Shown piece after piece: positions 8,011-19,367 of a DNA stretch of 64,000 bases. The number at the start of each line of letters is the position of its first letter. The stretch's first letter is position 1. Position numbers and translations under genes: made by a program. The notes under the pieces are model-generated. The model saw only the letters and a list, made by a program, of their open reading frames with translations. It was not told the DNA's origin and ran no database searches. The stretch comes from Sphingomonas jejuensis (GTDB taxonomy: Bacteria > Pseudomonadota > Alphaproteobacteria > Sphingomonadales > Sphingomonadaceae), in the NCBI RefSeq assembly GCF_011927695.1, contig NZ_JAATJE010000002.1, positions 792,001 through 856,000 on the forward strand, in the 5' to 3' direction.

Positions 8011-9906
8011 CTACTGGCAGGCCAGGCATTCGTCATAGTCGGTGGACTCGAGCTTGATCTCCTTGAGATCAGGCGTGTTGTCCGCCTCCACGCCGCCGGC
8101 GAAGCCCGCGCGCTGCACGCTCTTCGACCGCAGATAGTAGAGCGATTTGCAGCCCAGCTCCCACGCGCGGTAGTGGAGCATCAGCAAGTCCCACTTCTCC
8201 ACGTCGGCCGGGATGAACAGGTTCAGCGACTGGGCCTGGTCGATATAGGGCGTGCGGTCCGCCGCCAGCTCGATCAGCCAGCGCTGGTCGATCTCGAAGC
8301 TGGTCTTGAACACATCCTTTTCGTCCTGCGACAGGAAGTCGAGGTGCTGGACGGATCCGCCCTGCTCCAGGATCGAATTCCACACCGCGTCCGAGTTCTT
8401 CGACTTCGCCTTCAGCAGCGTCTCGAGATAGGGGTTGCGGATAGACCAGCTGCCCGACAGCGTCTTGTGCGTGTAGATGTTGGCCGGGATCGGCTCGATG
8501 CAGGCGGACGTGCCGCCGCAGATAATCGAGATCGACGCGGTCGGCGCGATCGCCATCTTGCACGAGAACCGCTCCATTACCCCCATTTCGGCGGCGTCGG
8601 GGCAAGGCCCGCGCTCATGCGCGAGCAGCATGGACGCTTCGTTCGCCTGGGCGTTGATGTGGCGGAACATCTTCATGTTCCAGCTCTTGGCGAGCGCGCT
8701 TTCGAACGGAACGCCCCGCGCCTGCAGGAAGCTGTGATAGCCCATCACGCCCAGGCCCACGGAGCGCTCGCGCTCCGCCGAATAACGGGCCTTCTCCATG
8801 CCCGGCTCGGCACGGTCGATATAATCCTGCAGGACATTGTCGAGGAACCGCATCACGTCCTCGATGAAGCCCTTTTCCCCGTTCCACTGGTCCCAGGTCT
8901 CGAGGTTGAGCGACGACAGGCAGCACACGGCCGTGCGCTCGTTGCCGAGGTGGTCGCGGCCGGTCGGCAGCGTGATCTCGCTGCACAGGTTGGACGTCGA
9001 CACCTTCAGGCCCAGGTCGCGGTGATGCTTCGGCATGGTCGCGTTCACCTTGTCGATGAACACGATATAAGGCTCGCCCGTCGCCAGCCGCGTTTCCACA
9101 AGCTTCTGGAACAGCGCGCGTGCGTCCACCGTCTGCCGGACGGACCCGTCCTTGGGGCTCAGCAGGTTCCATTCCGCGCCGTCGCGCACAGCCTCCATGA
9201 ACGCGTCAGTGATCAGCACGCCGTGATGGAGGTTGAGCGCCTTGCGGTTGAAGTCACCCGAGGGCTTCCGGATCTCCAGGAACTCCTCGATCTCCGGATG
9301 GGTGATGTCGAGGTAGCAGGCCGCCGATCCGCGCCGGAGCGACCCCTGGCTGATCGCCAGCGTCAGCGAATCCATGACGCGCACGAACGGGATGATGCCG
9401 CTGGTCTTGCCGTTGAGGCCGACCGGCTCGCCGATGCCGCGGACATTGCCCCAATAGGTGCCGATGCCGCCGCCGCGCGACGCCAGCCACACATTCTCGT
9501 TCCAGGTGTCGACGATGCCGTTCAGGCTGTCGGGCACCGAATTCAGAAAGCAGCTGATCGGCAGCCCGCGTCCGGTGCCGCCGTTGGACAGCACGGGCGT
9601 CGCCGGCATGAACCACAGCCGGCTGATATAGTCGTACAGCCGCTGCGCATGCGCCTGGTCGTCGGCATAGGCCGCGGCGACGCGCGCGAACAGATCCTGA
9701 TAGCTTTCGCCCGGCAGCAGGTACCGGTCCTTCAGCGTGTCCTTACCGAAATCGGTCAGCAGCGCGTCGCGCTCGCCGACCCGCGCGATGGCGGCGGGAT
9801 CGGCCTTGCCGGCGCGGGCGGGCGTCGTCGTCGCAGCGGCGACGGTCGCCTCGTCCGGGCGGTCCAGTTCGGCGGTGTGGCTGTTCGTCATGTCTCTGAA
9901 ATCCAT
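8011..9906 (-). CDS. nrdA: Class Ia ribonucleotide reductase, alpha subunit (short, no ATP-cone)
   Basis: Catalytic subunit reducing ribonucleoside diphosphates, 631 aa. Active-site residues are visible: Cys119 in LPISCFLNS, the N306-L-C308-S-E310 radical centre, Cys328/329 in ERTAVCCLSS, and the C-terminal redox pair in YDECLACQ. The usual N-terminal ATP-cone (about 90 aa in enterobacterial NrdA) is absent: the protein begins with ~45 low-complexity residues and goes straight into the ten-stranded barrel. dATP shut-off through a cone in alpha is therefore not expected. The start is uncertain between Met1 and Met6 (9891). A LexA-type box lies about 70 bp upstream. Confidence 0.96.
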   Translation of the reverse strand: MDFRDMTNSHTAELDRPDEATVAAATTTPARAGKADPAAIARVGERDALLTDFGKDTLKDRYLLPGESYQDLFARVAAAYADDQAHAQRLYDYISRLWFMPATPVLSNGGTGRGLPISCFLNSVPDSLNGIVDTWNENVWLASRGGGIGTYWGNVRGIGEPVGLNGKTSGIIPFVRVMDSLTLAISQGSLRRGSAACYLDITHPEIEEFLEIRKPSGDFNRKALNLHHGVLITDAFMEAVRDGAEWNLLSPKDGSVRQTVDARALFQKLVETRLATGEPYIVFIDKVNATMPKHHRDLGLKVSTSNLCSEITLPTGRDHLGNERTAVCCLSSLNLETWDQWNGEKGFIEDVMRFLDNVLQDYIDRAEPGMEKARYSAERERSVGLGVMGYHSFLQARGVPFESALAKSWNMKMFRHINAQANEASMLLAHERGPCPDAAEMGVMERFSCKMAIAPTASISIICGGTSACIEPIPANIYTHKTLSGSWSIRNPYLETLLKAKSKNSDAVWNSILEQGGSVQHLDFLSQDEKDVFKTSFEIDQRWLIELAADRTPYIDQAQSLNLFIPADVEKWDLLMLHYRAWELGCKSLYYLRSKSVQRAGFAGGVEADNTPDLKEIKLESTDYDECLACQ

Positions 9907-10222
9907 TTCCGCCCCCGGTCTTCCGGCAGGACGCCGAGTCGCGTCCGAACCGTTCGGTTACCATGACTGCGCCAGGAACGGATAGGGAACAAGAGACTTG
10001 TCCCCAGGTTCCACAGATCGGCACAACGCGTCCAGCGCCTCAGCGCTCCCCGACACATGACCACAATCCGTAGAGCCGTTTCCCCGTTCCGGCGCTACAG
10101 GTTGTGGCATTGCCTGGGGGGAGGGCGCAAGCCCGAACGCGCCTCGGCTCGTCGCATCGACAGTCTGCCGTCACGCGTGCCAAGCTGTTGATGGCGCCCG
10201 GACAAGCGCGTCAAAGGGGGGC
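9907..10222. other. 316-bp intergenic region with divergent nrdA and lipoprotein promoters
   Basis: No gene-like frame or RNA gene is seen. It holds the LexA-type box, the inverted repeats CCGAA-CCG-TTCGG (9945-9957) and ACAAG-AGA-CTTGT (9989-10001), and a loose CCACAA...TTGTGG pair around 10070-10115. I could not recognise a convincing NrdR box pair. The left part should carry the nrdA promoter and the right part the promoter of the small lipoprotein gene. Confidence 0.5.
9976..9990 (-). promoter_or_regulatory. Putative LexA (SOS) box upstream of nrdA
   Basis: On the minus strand the sequence reads GTTCCCTATCCGTTC, an exact match to GTTC-N7-GTTC, the LexA operator of alphaproteobacteria. 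It lies 70 bp upstream of the nrdA start codon and overlaps one arm of a second inverted repeat (ACAAG-AGA-CTTGT, 9989-10001). This suggests DNA-damage induction of ribonucleotide reductase. Confidence 0.6.
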
Positions 10223-10630
10223 ATGACCATGAAAAAAGCGGCAATCCTGATCATGACGACGCTGGCGGTGGCTGGTTGCTCAACGGCCGACAGACGCCCC
10301 GTGCAAACAGTCGGAGCCGCGCCGGTGGTGACCGTCGCCTCCCCCCTCGGCACCGACCTGGCGCCCGTGAAGGCGGAAATGCCGCAGGGTCAGCACGCCT
10401 ATCTGAACCGGCTGCGCTGCGCCGACGGCCGTGCGCCGCGTTGGAACCGGCGTCACAACATCGGGCCCGGTCGCGACGGGCACATCATCGACCTCTACGA
10501 CGTCGATTGCGGCGGCGCCGCGCCCGGCCAGGTCGAGATCCGCATGGACATGTATCACCCCGGCCATATCGAAACGCGCGCCGTCGCCGGCTTCACCCTG
10601 ACCGCGGGAGCCGCCGTCCCGACGACCTGA
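10223..10630 (+). CDS. Small lipoprotein, function unknown
   Basis: Hypothetical 135-aa exported lipoprotein. The signal peptide MTMKKAAILIMTTLAVAGC ends in a clear lipobox. An internal start at Met3 is equally possible because AAAGGGGGG lies just upstream. The mature part has a Cys pair (RLRCADG and DVDCGG, ~40 residues apart) that could form a disulphide, and ends VAGFTLTAGA. No domain is recognised. It is divergent from nrdA and followed after 92 bp by the MBL-fold gene on the same strand. Confidence 0.75.
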   Translation: MTMKKAAILIMTTLAVAGCSTADRRPVQTVGAAPVVTVASPLGTDLAPVKAEMPQGQHAYLNRLRCADGRAPRWNRRHNIGPGRDGHIIDLYDVDCGGAAPGQVEIRMDMYHPGHIETRAVAGFTLTAGAAVPTT

Positions 10631-10722
10631 TCCGAGACAGGTGGCGTTTGGCCGTTGCAGAAACGGCGCATCCTTTCCGCCGTCCGCGCGCTTGTCCCCG
10701 TCCACATGGTGCGGCGGAGACA

Positions 10723-11913
10723 ATGGTGCGACGGCTGCTGCGATGGATCGGAACGGGGCTGCTCTTCCTGGTGGTCGCCCTGTGCCTGTCGGCCGTCCTG
10801 GTCCCGCCCTTTCTCGATCGGATCTATTATCGCGGGCGCGCCACCGGTCATTTCGACGGCGACCGCTTCTTCAATCCCGACGGCGTCGATGATGCGGGTC
10901 CACCCGGCGGCGGCAGCCGCGCCGGCTTTCTGCTCAGCCGCCTGACCGGGGACGACAGCCGCGCCACCTGGCCCGACCGGGTGCCGGTCGTGCGGGCACG
11001 CCCGCCCGAGCGCGTAACGGGCGACCGCATGCTCGCCACCTGGGTCGGCCACGCAACCGTGCTGGTGCAGACCGCTGGCCTCAACATCCTGACCGACCCG
11101 GTGTGGAGCGATCGCGCCGGCCCGTTCGGCGTCGGACCCCGCCGGGTGGCGGTGCCGGGCATCCGCTTCGAGGATCTGCCGCCGATCGATGTCGTGCTCG
11201 TCAGCCACAATCACTACGACCATCTCGACCTGGACACGCTGAAGCGACTGTGGGCGCGCGACCGGCCGCGCATCGTCACCAGCCTGGGCAATGACGCGGT
11301 GATCTCGAAGGCGGGCGTGCCCGCGGTTGCGCTGGACTGGAACGGGCGCGTGCCGCTGCCGGGCGGCGGGGAGATCGTCGTGACCCGGAACCATCATTGG
11401 GGCAGCCGCTGGTTCGCGGACCGCAACCGCGCGCTCTGGTCGTCCTTCGTGGTGCGGCTGCCGGCCGGCAACATCTTCTTCGCCGGCGACACCGGCCCCG
11501 GCGATCTGCGCTGGCCAGCCGAGGCCGCGGCGCTGGGGCCGGTCCGCCTCGCGCTGATCCCGGTCGGCGCGTTCCGCTTCGCGCCGGGGCAGATGTCGAC
11601 GTCGAGCCACATCGGGCCGGGCGATGCCGCCCTGGTGTTCGACCGGCTGCGCGCCGGCACCGGGCTCCCCATCCATTGGGGCACGTTCCAGCTGTCGGAC
11701 GAGGGATGGGACACGCCGCCCCGCCTTCTGGCGGAGGTGATCGGCTGCCTTCGCCGCGACGGCATCGCGGTCGGCCGATTTGGCGCCGTCGCGATCGGCC
11801 GGTCGGTCGACATTCCCGCCGTCCCGGTGCAGCCGGCGGCAGCGGGGCGGCGCCCCCAGGTCGCCGATGTGGAGCGCTGCCTCGCCACCCCGGTGGCGCA
11901 GGCGCTCCGCTGA
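10723..11913 (+). CDS. Membrane-anchored MBL-fold hydrolase (NAPE-PLD/UlaG-like)
   Basis: Metallo-beta-lactamase-fold hydrolase of 396 aa. One N-terminal transmembrane anchor (residues ~6-26) is followed by the catalytic domain. Metal ligands are visible in LVSHNHYDHLDLDTL (HxHxDH-type motif), FAGDTGPGD and SSHIGPGDA, with PIHWGTF near the end. The pattern resembles N-acyl-phosphatidylethanolamine phospholipase D-like and UlaG-like hydrolases, whose natural substrates in bacteria are mostly unknown. The frame is open far upstream, but the ATG at 10723 begins the natural membrane anchor. It converges on fpr with a 4-bp gap. Confidence 0.85.
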   Translation: MVRRLLRWIGTGLLFLVVALCLSAVLVPPFLDRIYYRGRATGHFDGDRFFNPDGVDDAGPPGGGSRAGFLLSRLTGDDSRATWPDRVPVVRARPPERVTGDRMLATWVGHATVLVQTAGLNILTDPVWSDRAGPFGVGPRRVAVPGIRFEDLPPIDVVLVSHNHYDHLDLDTLKRLWARDRPRIVTSLGNDAVISKAGVPAVALDWNGRVPLPGGGEIVVTRNHHWGSRWFADRNRALWSSFVVRLPAGNIFFAGDTGPGDLRWPAEAAALGPVRLALIPVGAFRFAPGQMSTSSHIGPGDAALVFDRLRAGTGLPIHWGTFQLSDEGWDTPPRLLAEVIGCLRRDGIAVGRFGAVAIGRSVDIPAVPVQPAAAGRRPQVADVERCLATPVAQALR

Positions 11914-11917
11914 GCCC

Positions 11918-12733
11918 TCAGTCGACGAAGGCGCGCTCGATCACATAGTCGCCGGGCTTGCTGTTCGACCCTTCGGTGAAGCCGCGCGCGTCAAGCAGCG
12001 CCGCCAGCTCCTTGATCATCTCCATCGACCCGCACAGCATGATGCGGTCGGTGGCCGGGTCGAACGCCTTCGGTCCGGACATATCGAAGTCGAACAGCCG
12101 GCCATCGTCGATCAGCGCGGTGATGCGACCCGTCCGCTCAAAATCCTCGCGCGTGACGGTGGGCACATAATGGAACTTGGTGGCCGCTTCCTCCGCGATC
12201 AGCGGATCGTCGCTCAACCGCGCGCCGAGCAGCTCGCGCCAGGCAAGCTCGCTCACCTTCCTGACGCCGTGCGCCAGGATGACGTCGTCGAAGCACTGGT
12301 ACACGTCCGGGTCGCGCGCCACCGACAGGAAGGGCGCCAGACCCGTCCCCGTGCCCAGCAGGAACAGCCGCTTGCCCGGCGTCAGCGCATCCAGCACCAG
12401 CGTGCCGACCGGCTTCTTGCCCATGTAGATGCGGTGCCCCGCCTCCAGCTTCTGCAGGCTGTCGGTCAGCGGGCCACCCTCGACCTTGATCGACAGGAAC
12501 TCGAGCTCGTCGGACCAGGCGGGCGAGGCGATGGAATAGGCGCGCATCACCGGCTTTCCGTCGCCGGGCAGGCCAATCATCACGAATTCGCCCGAGCGGA
12601 AGCGGAACGACGCGGGCCGCTCCACCGAGAAGGAGAACAGCCGGTCGTCCCAGTGCTTCACCCATTTCACCGCGACCGTCGAAAAGGCGGCGCTCTCCGG
12701 AATGTCGGTCGATGGGGCGAGCGCGACGCTCAT
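11918..12733 (-). CDS. fpr: Ferredoxin--NADP(+) reductase
   Basis: FAD enzyme shuttling electrons between NADPH and ferredoxin/flavodoxin, 271 aa, the normal size for the bacterial subclass. RAYSIASP (FAD-binding RxYS motif) and the nucleotide-binding [13 protein letters not shown] are visible, and the C-terminus ends with a short aromatic-containing tail typical of the subclass. In proteobacteria the enzyme supports oxidative-stress defence and Fe-S cluster or biotin chemistry. It is divergent from uvrB across about 180 bp. Confidence 0.93.
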   Translation of the reverse strand: MSVALAPSTDIPESAAFSTVAVKWVKHWDDRLFSFSVERPASFRFRSGEFVMIGLPGDGKPVMRAYSIASPAWSDELEFLSIKVEGGPLTDSLQKLEAGHRIYMGKKPVGTLVLDALTPGKRLFLLGTGTGLAPFLSVARDPDVYQCFDDVILAHGVRKVSELAWRELLGARLSDDPLIAEEAATKFHYVPTVTREDFERTGRITALIDDGRLFDFDMSGPKAFDPATDRIMLCGSMEMIKELAALLDARGFTEGSNSKPGDYVIERAFVD

Positions 12734-12912
12734 GCGGGGTCCTCCGGTTGTCCTGCGGGGCGGTCCGGATGGCGCGGGCGGGTGGAGCGCCGGGCGGACC
12801 GTTCTTGCGAGCCGGTCGCATGATGGCAGGCGCCGGGCCTGTCAACCACATCGTGCCGCCGGTGGGTTCCGCAACCCTCGCCATGCGTCCGCCGACGCCC
12901 CATATTCGCGCC

Positions 12913-15105
<2,193 letters not shown>

Positions 15106-15138
15106 CGCTCGTCGGCCGCCGCCAGCGACCGGCGGGCG

Positions 15139-15516
15139 TCAGATGACGCGCACGTCCTCGTGGCGGGTGCCGTAGTAGCTCGCCACCCGGTCGGCATAGG
15201 CCTGGTCGAAATTGGGGGCATTGTTGGACCAGCTCGGACCGCCTTCCAGCAGCCGGCGGTCCGCCGTCACGATGTACACGTCGTCGACCGCGTCATAGGC
15301 GAGCAGCTCGAACGGCAGCGGATAGTAGCTCTTGCCCATGCCGAGAAAGCCGCCCAGGCTCAGCACGGCGTGCGTCACGCTGCCCGTGCGCTTGTTCACC
15401 ATGTAGCTGTAGACATGACCCAGCTTGTCGCCGTCGCGGCTGCGGACGCTCATTTCGTCCACCTTGTTGGATGCAATCAGCAGCGTCTTGTCGGGGGTGG
15501 CAGCGGTATCAGTCAT
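15139..15516 (-). CDS. PRC-barrel domain protein
   Basis: Soluble 125-aa protein with one PRC-barrel domain: KVDEMSVRSRDGDKLGHVYSYMVNKRTG is the diagnostic beta-strand pattern, followed by AVLSLGGFLGMGKSYYPLPFELL. PRC-barrels occur in RimM and in stand-alone photosynthetic or stress proteins that bind other proteins or RNA. The start at MTDTAATPDK is the only in-frame ATG near the domain, with GGAG about 10 bases upstream. The exact role is unknown. Confidence 0.85.
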   Translation of the reverse strand: MTDTAATPDKTLLIASNKVDEMSVRSRDGDKLGHVYSYMVNKRTGSVTHAVLSLGGFLGMGKSYYPLPFELLAYDAVDDVYIVTADRRLLEGGPSWSNNAPNFDQAYADRVASYYGTRHEDVRVI

Positions 15517-15569
15517 GATGATGAGGCTCCTTCGCCTCGCCAACCCGCCGCCACCCCTCAGGTTCCTTG

Positions 15570-16232
15570 TCAGGCCGCGACAAGCGTCCGGCGCCGGCGC
15601 ATCGCGCCGCCGACCAGGCCGAAGCCGCCGATCATCATCGCCCAGGTCGCGGGCTCGGGCACCGCGGCGGCCGCGACGTCGCTGAGCCGGATGTTGTCGA
15701 ACTGCGCAAAGCCGCTCGACCCCGCCCGCGGCGTGAAGCTGAACGACGACAGCGGCGCCAGGTCGAAGGTCAGGCTGTTGACCGTCAGGCGCTGCCCGGC
15801 GGTGTTCGCCAGCACATAGGTGCGCGCCAGGCTGGAGCCGTCGGCGAAGTTGAACGTGAAGTCGACGTCCATTGTCGCCGGGCCATAGCCGGAGAAGTTG
15901 CCGTAGTTGTTGGCGATGTCCAGGCTGTCGAGCGCGAAGGCGCCACCGCCGACCCGTGCGATCGTGGTCACGGCATTGCCCTGGAAGTTCGTCAGCGCCG
16001 CGCCCGTGCGGTCGAGGCTCGACAGGGTGGTGCCCGTGGTCACGAAGCACGTGTTGCTGGTCGAGCAGCGATTGGCGCTGACCTGGAAGCCGTCTTCGAT
16101 CCACGGACCGTAGACATAGCCGGTGCGGCCGTTGGTGCCGCGAGCGGCGTCGAAGTCGAGCACGACGGTGGCGGCGGCGGCAGGCGTGGCGACGGCGGCA
16201 AGCAAAAGCGCCGCGATGGAACGCGTGAACAT
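15570..16232 (-). CDS. PEPxxWA-CTERM sorting-domain exoprotein
   Basis: Secreted 220-aa protein with a signal peptide (MFTRSIAALLLAAVATPAAAA) and a C-terminal sorting signal, VPEPATWAMMIGGFGLVGGAMRRRR. That signal is a PEPxxWA motif, a hydrophobic helix and a basic tail, the sphingomonad variant of the exosortase/PEP-CTERM system. The middle is a beta-rich domain (LDFDAARG..., FDNIRLSDVA) similar to other DUF-type exoproteins, with a Cys pair (NRCSTSNTCF). The start at 16232 is chosen because AAGGGG precedes it and it begins the signal peptide. No exosortase gene is in this window. Confidence 0.88.
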   Translation of the reverse strand: MFTRSIAALLLAAVATPAAAATVVLDFDAARGTNGRTGYVYGPWIEDGFQVSANRCSTSNTCFVTTGTTLSSLDRTGAALTNFQGNAVTTIARVGGGAFALDSLDIANNYGNFSGYGPATMDVDFTFNFADGSSLARTYVLANTAGQRLTVNSLTFDLAPLSSFSFTPRAGSSGFAQFDNIRLSDVAAAAVPEPATWAMMIGGFGLVGGAMRRRRTLVAA

Positions 16233-16465
16233 GAAACAACCCCTTGGTGTTCTTGAAAAAAGTGACGTCATGGCGTCACCGGCGGCGGTAGGGCGCCCGT
16301 AAGTCTGTTTCATGACGCATCCATCCAGAAAGTCCTTCGCGGCGACGGCTGTCCCGGTTCGGGAACGGGGCCGTTGCCGCCGGGCTTCGATTGCGCGGTC
16401 GGTTGCGGCATTGCCTCGCCCCGCGCGGCGCGGCAGGCTTTCCGCTTCCCCGCGTGGAGGTGGCG

Positions 16466-16939
16466 ATGCGACGCGTGCGTGCGATGGTGGCGATGGTGTT
16501 GGGCGGCATGGCGGTTACCGGCTGCGCGGTGATCCCGGTGGGACCGGTGCGCGTGGCGGAGCCGGCCGGCTTCCGCTGGATCGCGCGGCCCGCACAGGCG
16601 GGGGAGCCGGCGGCCGCGCTCTGGGGACCCGCCAACAGCGAAGCACTTTATGCGCTCAGCTGCACCCGTGCAGGGCTGGAGGTCATGGAGGTGACGCCCG
16701 GTGGCGACGACGCAGGCGACCGCTGGCGGCTTGCCGTGGGCAGTGCCGAAGCGGTGGTCCCCGCCCGCCACGATGCCGAAGGTCCGGGCGTCGAGACTGC
16801 GGTGGTGCCGCGCGGCCATCCGCTCGTCCGCGCGCTGGTGCGCGGCGGCGGGCCGCTGACGCTGCGCACCGGGCGGGGGGACGCGACGCTCCCCGCCAGC
16901 CCGATCGTCGCCGAGGCCGCCCGCGCCTGCGTCGGTTGA
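16466..16939 (+). CDS. Putative lipoprotein, function unknown
   Basis: Hypothetical 157-aa protein beginning MRRVRAMVAMVLGGMAVTGC, a lipoprotein signal peptide. GGAGG stands eight bases before this ATG, preferred over the upstream in-frame ATG at 16391. The mature part has ALYALSCTRAGLEV and a final Cys (AARACVG), which may pair. No domain is recognised. It converges on hppA with a 21-bp gap. Confidence 0.75.
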   Translation: MRRVRAMVAMVLGGMAVTGCAVIPVGPVRVAEPAGFRWIARPAQAGEPAAALWGPANSEALYALSCTRAGLEVMEVTPGGDDAGDRWRLAVGSAEAVVPARHDAEGPGVETAVVPRGHPLVRALVRGGGPLTLRTGRGDATLPASPIVAEAARACVG

Positions 16940-16960
16940 GGCGCGGGCGGGCCTTGGCGG

Positions 16961-19132
16961 CTAGCCGGCCAGCGCGGCCAGCAGCAGCAGAGCGACGATG
17001 TTGGTGATCTTGATCATCGGATTGACCGCAGGACCGGCCGTGTCCTTGTAGGGATCACCCACCGTGTCGCCGGTCACGGCCGCCTTATGCGCTTCCGATC
17101 CCTTGCCGCCGTGGTTGCCGTCCTCGATGTACTTCTTGGCATTGTCCCACGCGCCGCCGCCGCTCGTCATCGACAGGGCGACGAACAGACCGGACACGAT
17201 CACGCCCAGCAGCAGCGCGCCAAGCGCCGCAAAGCCGTTCTCCTGCCCGGCCACCAGCGTGATCGCGAAATAGACCACGATCGGCGCCAGCACGGGGAGG
17301 AGCGAGGGCACGATCATCTCGCGGATGGCCGCACGGGTGACGAGGTCGACCGTCCGGGCATAGTTCGGGCGGCTCGTGCCCTCCATGATGCCGGGATTGT
17401 CGCGGAACTGGCCGCGCACTTCCTCGACCACGGCGCCCGCGGCGCGGCCGACCGCCGTCATCCCCATCGCGCCGAACAGATAGGGGAGGAGCGCACCCAG
17501 CAGCAGCCCGACGATGACATACGGGTTGGACAGGCTGAAATCGACGTTCAGGTCGGGGAAGAACTCGGTCAGGTCGGTGGTGTAGGCGCCGAACAGCACC
17601 AGCGCGGCAAGGCCGGCTGATCCGATCGCATAGCCCTTGGTCACCGCCTTGGTGGTGTTGCCGACGGCATCCAGCGCGTCCGTGCGGACGCGGACCTCGT
17701 CTTCCAGGCCGGCCATCTCGGCGATGCCGCCGGCATTGTCGGTGACGGGGCCATAAGCGTCCAACGCCACCACCATGCCGGCCAGCGCCAGCATCGACGT
17801 GGCGGCAAAGGCGATGCCGATGACGCCGGCCAGCTGATAGGCGCCGATCACCGCCACCACGATCACCAGCGTCGGCAGCGCGGTCGCCTCCAGGCTGACG
17901 GCCAGGCCCTGGATCACGTTGGTGCCGTGCCCGGTCTCCGACGCGCGCGCGATCGACTTCACCGGGCGATAGGCGGTTCCCGTGTAATATTCGGTGATCC
18001 ACACGAGCAGCCCGGTCACCGCCAGGCCGATCATCATCGACAGCACCAGGTCCCACCCGGTAAAGCCCGCGCCCGCGACGGTCGGTGCGGCGAAGGCCTC
18101 GGCCGATGCCGCAAACGGATCGTTGGCCGGCACCTCGATCAGCGGCGTCTGCCCGCCGCCGATCACCGCGCCCAGGTCGCCCAGCGTCAGCGTCGACACC
18201 AGCCAGATCGCCGGCACGGACAGCAGCGTGGTCGTCCAGAACCCCTTGTAGAGCGCGCCCATGATCGATCCGCCCCGGCCCAGCCGGACGAAGTAGGTGC
18301 CGATGATCGACGTCAGGATGCACACCGCGCCCACCACCAGCGGCAGCGACATCAGCCGCATCAGCTCGGCCGCGTTCGCGTCCACCAGCAGCGCGATCGA
18401 CACCATCGTCACGCCCAGGGTCACGACATAGGTTTCGAACAGATCGGCGGCCATGCCTGCGCAATCGCCGACATTGTCGCCGACATTGTCAGCGATCACG
18501 GCCGGGTTGCGGGGGTCGTCCTCCGGGATGCCGGCCTCGACCTTGCCGACCAGGTCGGCGCCGACGTCGGCTGCCTTGGTGAAGATGCCGCCGCCCAGCC
18601 GCGCGAAGATGGAGATGAGCGACGCACCGAACGCGAGCGCGACCAGCGCGTCGATGACGGCACGGCTGTCCGGCGCCTCGCCTGCCGGCCCGGTCAGGTA
18701 CCAGAAGAACAGCGTGATGGAGAGCAGGCCGAGCCCCGCCACCAGCATGCCGGTGATCGCGCCCGACTGGAAGGCGACGGTCAGGCCGCGCTGCAGCGAC
18801 GTGCGCGCCGCCTCCGCGGTCCGGACGTTGGCCTTGACCGAGATGTTCATGCCGATGAAGCCCGCCGCGCCCGACAGGAGCGCGCCAACGACGAAGCCCA
18901 GCGCCGACGTCCAGGTCAGGAAGACGCCGACGAGGACGGCGATGACCACGCCGACGATCGCGATGGTGCGGTATTGCCGGCCCAGATAGGCGCGGGCGCC
19001 CTCCTGGATGGCGCCGGCGATCTCCTGCATCCGGGGATTGCCCGGCGCGCTCGCCAGCACCTGCCGGCTGGTGACAAACCCGTAGAGGAGCGCGATCACG
19101 CCCCCCGCGATCGCAAGCCAGATCAGGCCCAT
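16961..19132 (-). CDS. hppA: K+-insensitive proton-pumping membrane pyrophosphatase
   Basis: Integral membrane H+-translocating pyrophosphatase, 723 aa with ~16 transmembrane helices. It couples PPi hydrolysis to proton export across the inner membrane. The catalytic signature [11 protein letters not shown] is at residues 189-199, and the acidic motifs [19 protein letters not shown] follow. [10 protein letters not shown] (Lys495, Thr498) marks the K+-independent subfamily; K+-dependent enzymes have Ala at the Lys position. It may stand in for or complement soluble PPase and support growth under energy limitation. thiL lies about 235 bp upstream in the same direction. Confidence 0.97.
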   Translation of the reverse strand: MGLIWLAIAGGVIALLYGFVTSRQVLASAPGNPRMQEIAGAIQEGARAYLGRQYRTIAIVGVVIAVLVGVFLTWTSALGFVVGALLSGAAGFIGMNISVKANVRTAEAARTSLQRGLTVAFQSGAITGMLVAGLGLLSITLFFWYLTGPAGEAPDSRAVIDALVALAFGASLISIFARLGGGIFTKAADVGADLVGKVEAGIPEDDPRNPAVIADNVGDNVGDCAGMAADLFETYVVTLGVTMVSIALLVDANAAELMRLMSLPLVVGAVCILTSIIGTYFVRLGRGGSIMGALYKGFWTTTLLSVPAIWLVSTLTLGDLGAVIGGGQTPLIEVPANDPFAASAEAFAAPTVAGAGFTGWDLVLSMMIGLAVTGLLVWITEYYTGTAYRPVKSIARASETGHGTNVIQGLAVSLEATALPTLVIVVAVIGAYQLAGVIGIAFAATSMLALAGMVVALDAYGPVTDNAGGIAEMAGLEDEVRVRTDALDAVGNTTKAVTKGYAIGSAGLAALVLFGAYTTDLTEFFPDLNVDFSLSNPYVIVGLLLGALLPYLFGAMGMTAVGRAAGAVVEEVRGQFRDNPGIMEGTSRPNYARTVDLVTRAAIREMIVPSLLPVLAPIVVYFAITLVAGQENGFAALGALLLGVIVSGLFVALSMTSGGGAWDNAKKYIEDGNHGGKGSEAHKAAVTGDTVGDPYKDTAGPAVNPMIKITNIVALLLLAALAG

Positions 19133-19195
19133 GCTCCTACTCCCTGTTGTTTTATGGCCTAGGGCTATGCCGCCGCTGCGGGGTTGGCAAGCCGC

Positions 19196-19321
19196 CTAGT
19201 AGAGCGCGTCCTCGTCTCCGGCAGGGGGCATCGGCGTTGCCACTTCGATCGGGGCGAACTTCGCCACCATCGGCGTGACAGGCCGCGATCTTTGCGAGGG
19301 GAGCGCAACGCGATCGACCAT
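19196..19321 (-). CDS. Candidate 41-aa small protein
   Basis: A short frame between thiL and hppA, on their strand. It begins MVDRVALPSQRSRPV and ends VATPMPPAGDEDALY, with GAGG 11 bases before the ATG. The C-terminal half reads like protein (mixed hydrophobic and acidic residues, no low-complexity run). It has no homologue I recognise, and random GC-rich DNA can give frames of this size, so it is a candidate only. Confidence 0.3.
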   Translation of the reverse strand: MVDRVALPSQRSRPVTPMVAKFAPIEVATPMPPAGDEDALY

Positions 19322-19367
19322 GGACCGACATGCCTCGGGCCACCGTGTTGGCCGGGCGGCCTGTTGT

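Noticed and set aside
10000-10020. DnaA-box-like sequence before nrdA (TTGTCCCCA, GGTTCCACA)
   Set aside because: Both differ from TTATCCACA at important positions and no cluster is present; not convincing as a DnaA or NrdR site.
10276-10722. N-terminal extension of the MBL-fold gene
   Set aside because: It overlaps the small lipoprotein gene in another frame, and the natural membrane anchor begins at the ATG at 10723.
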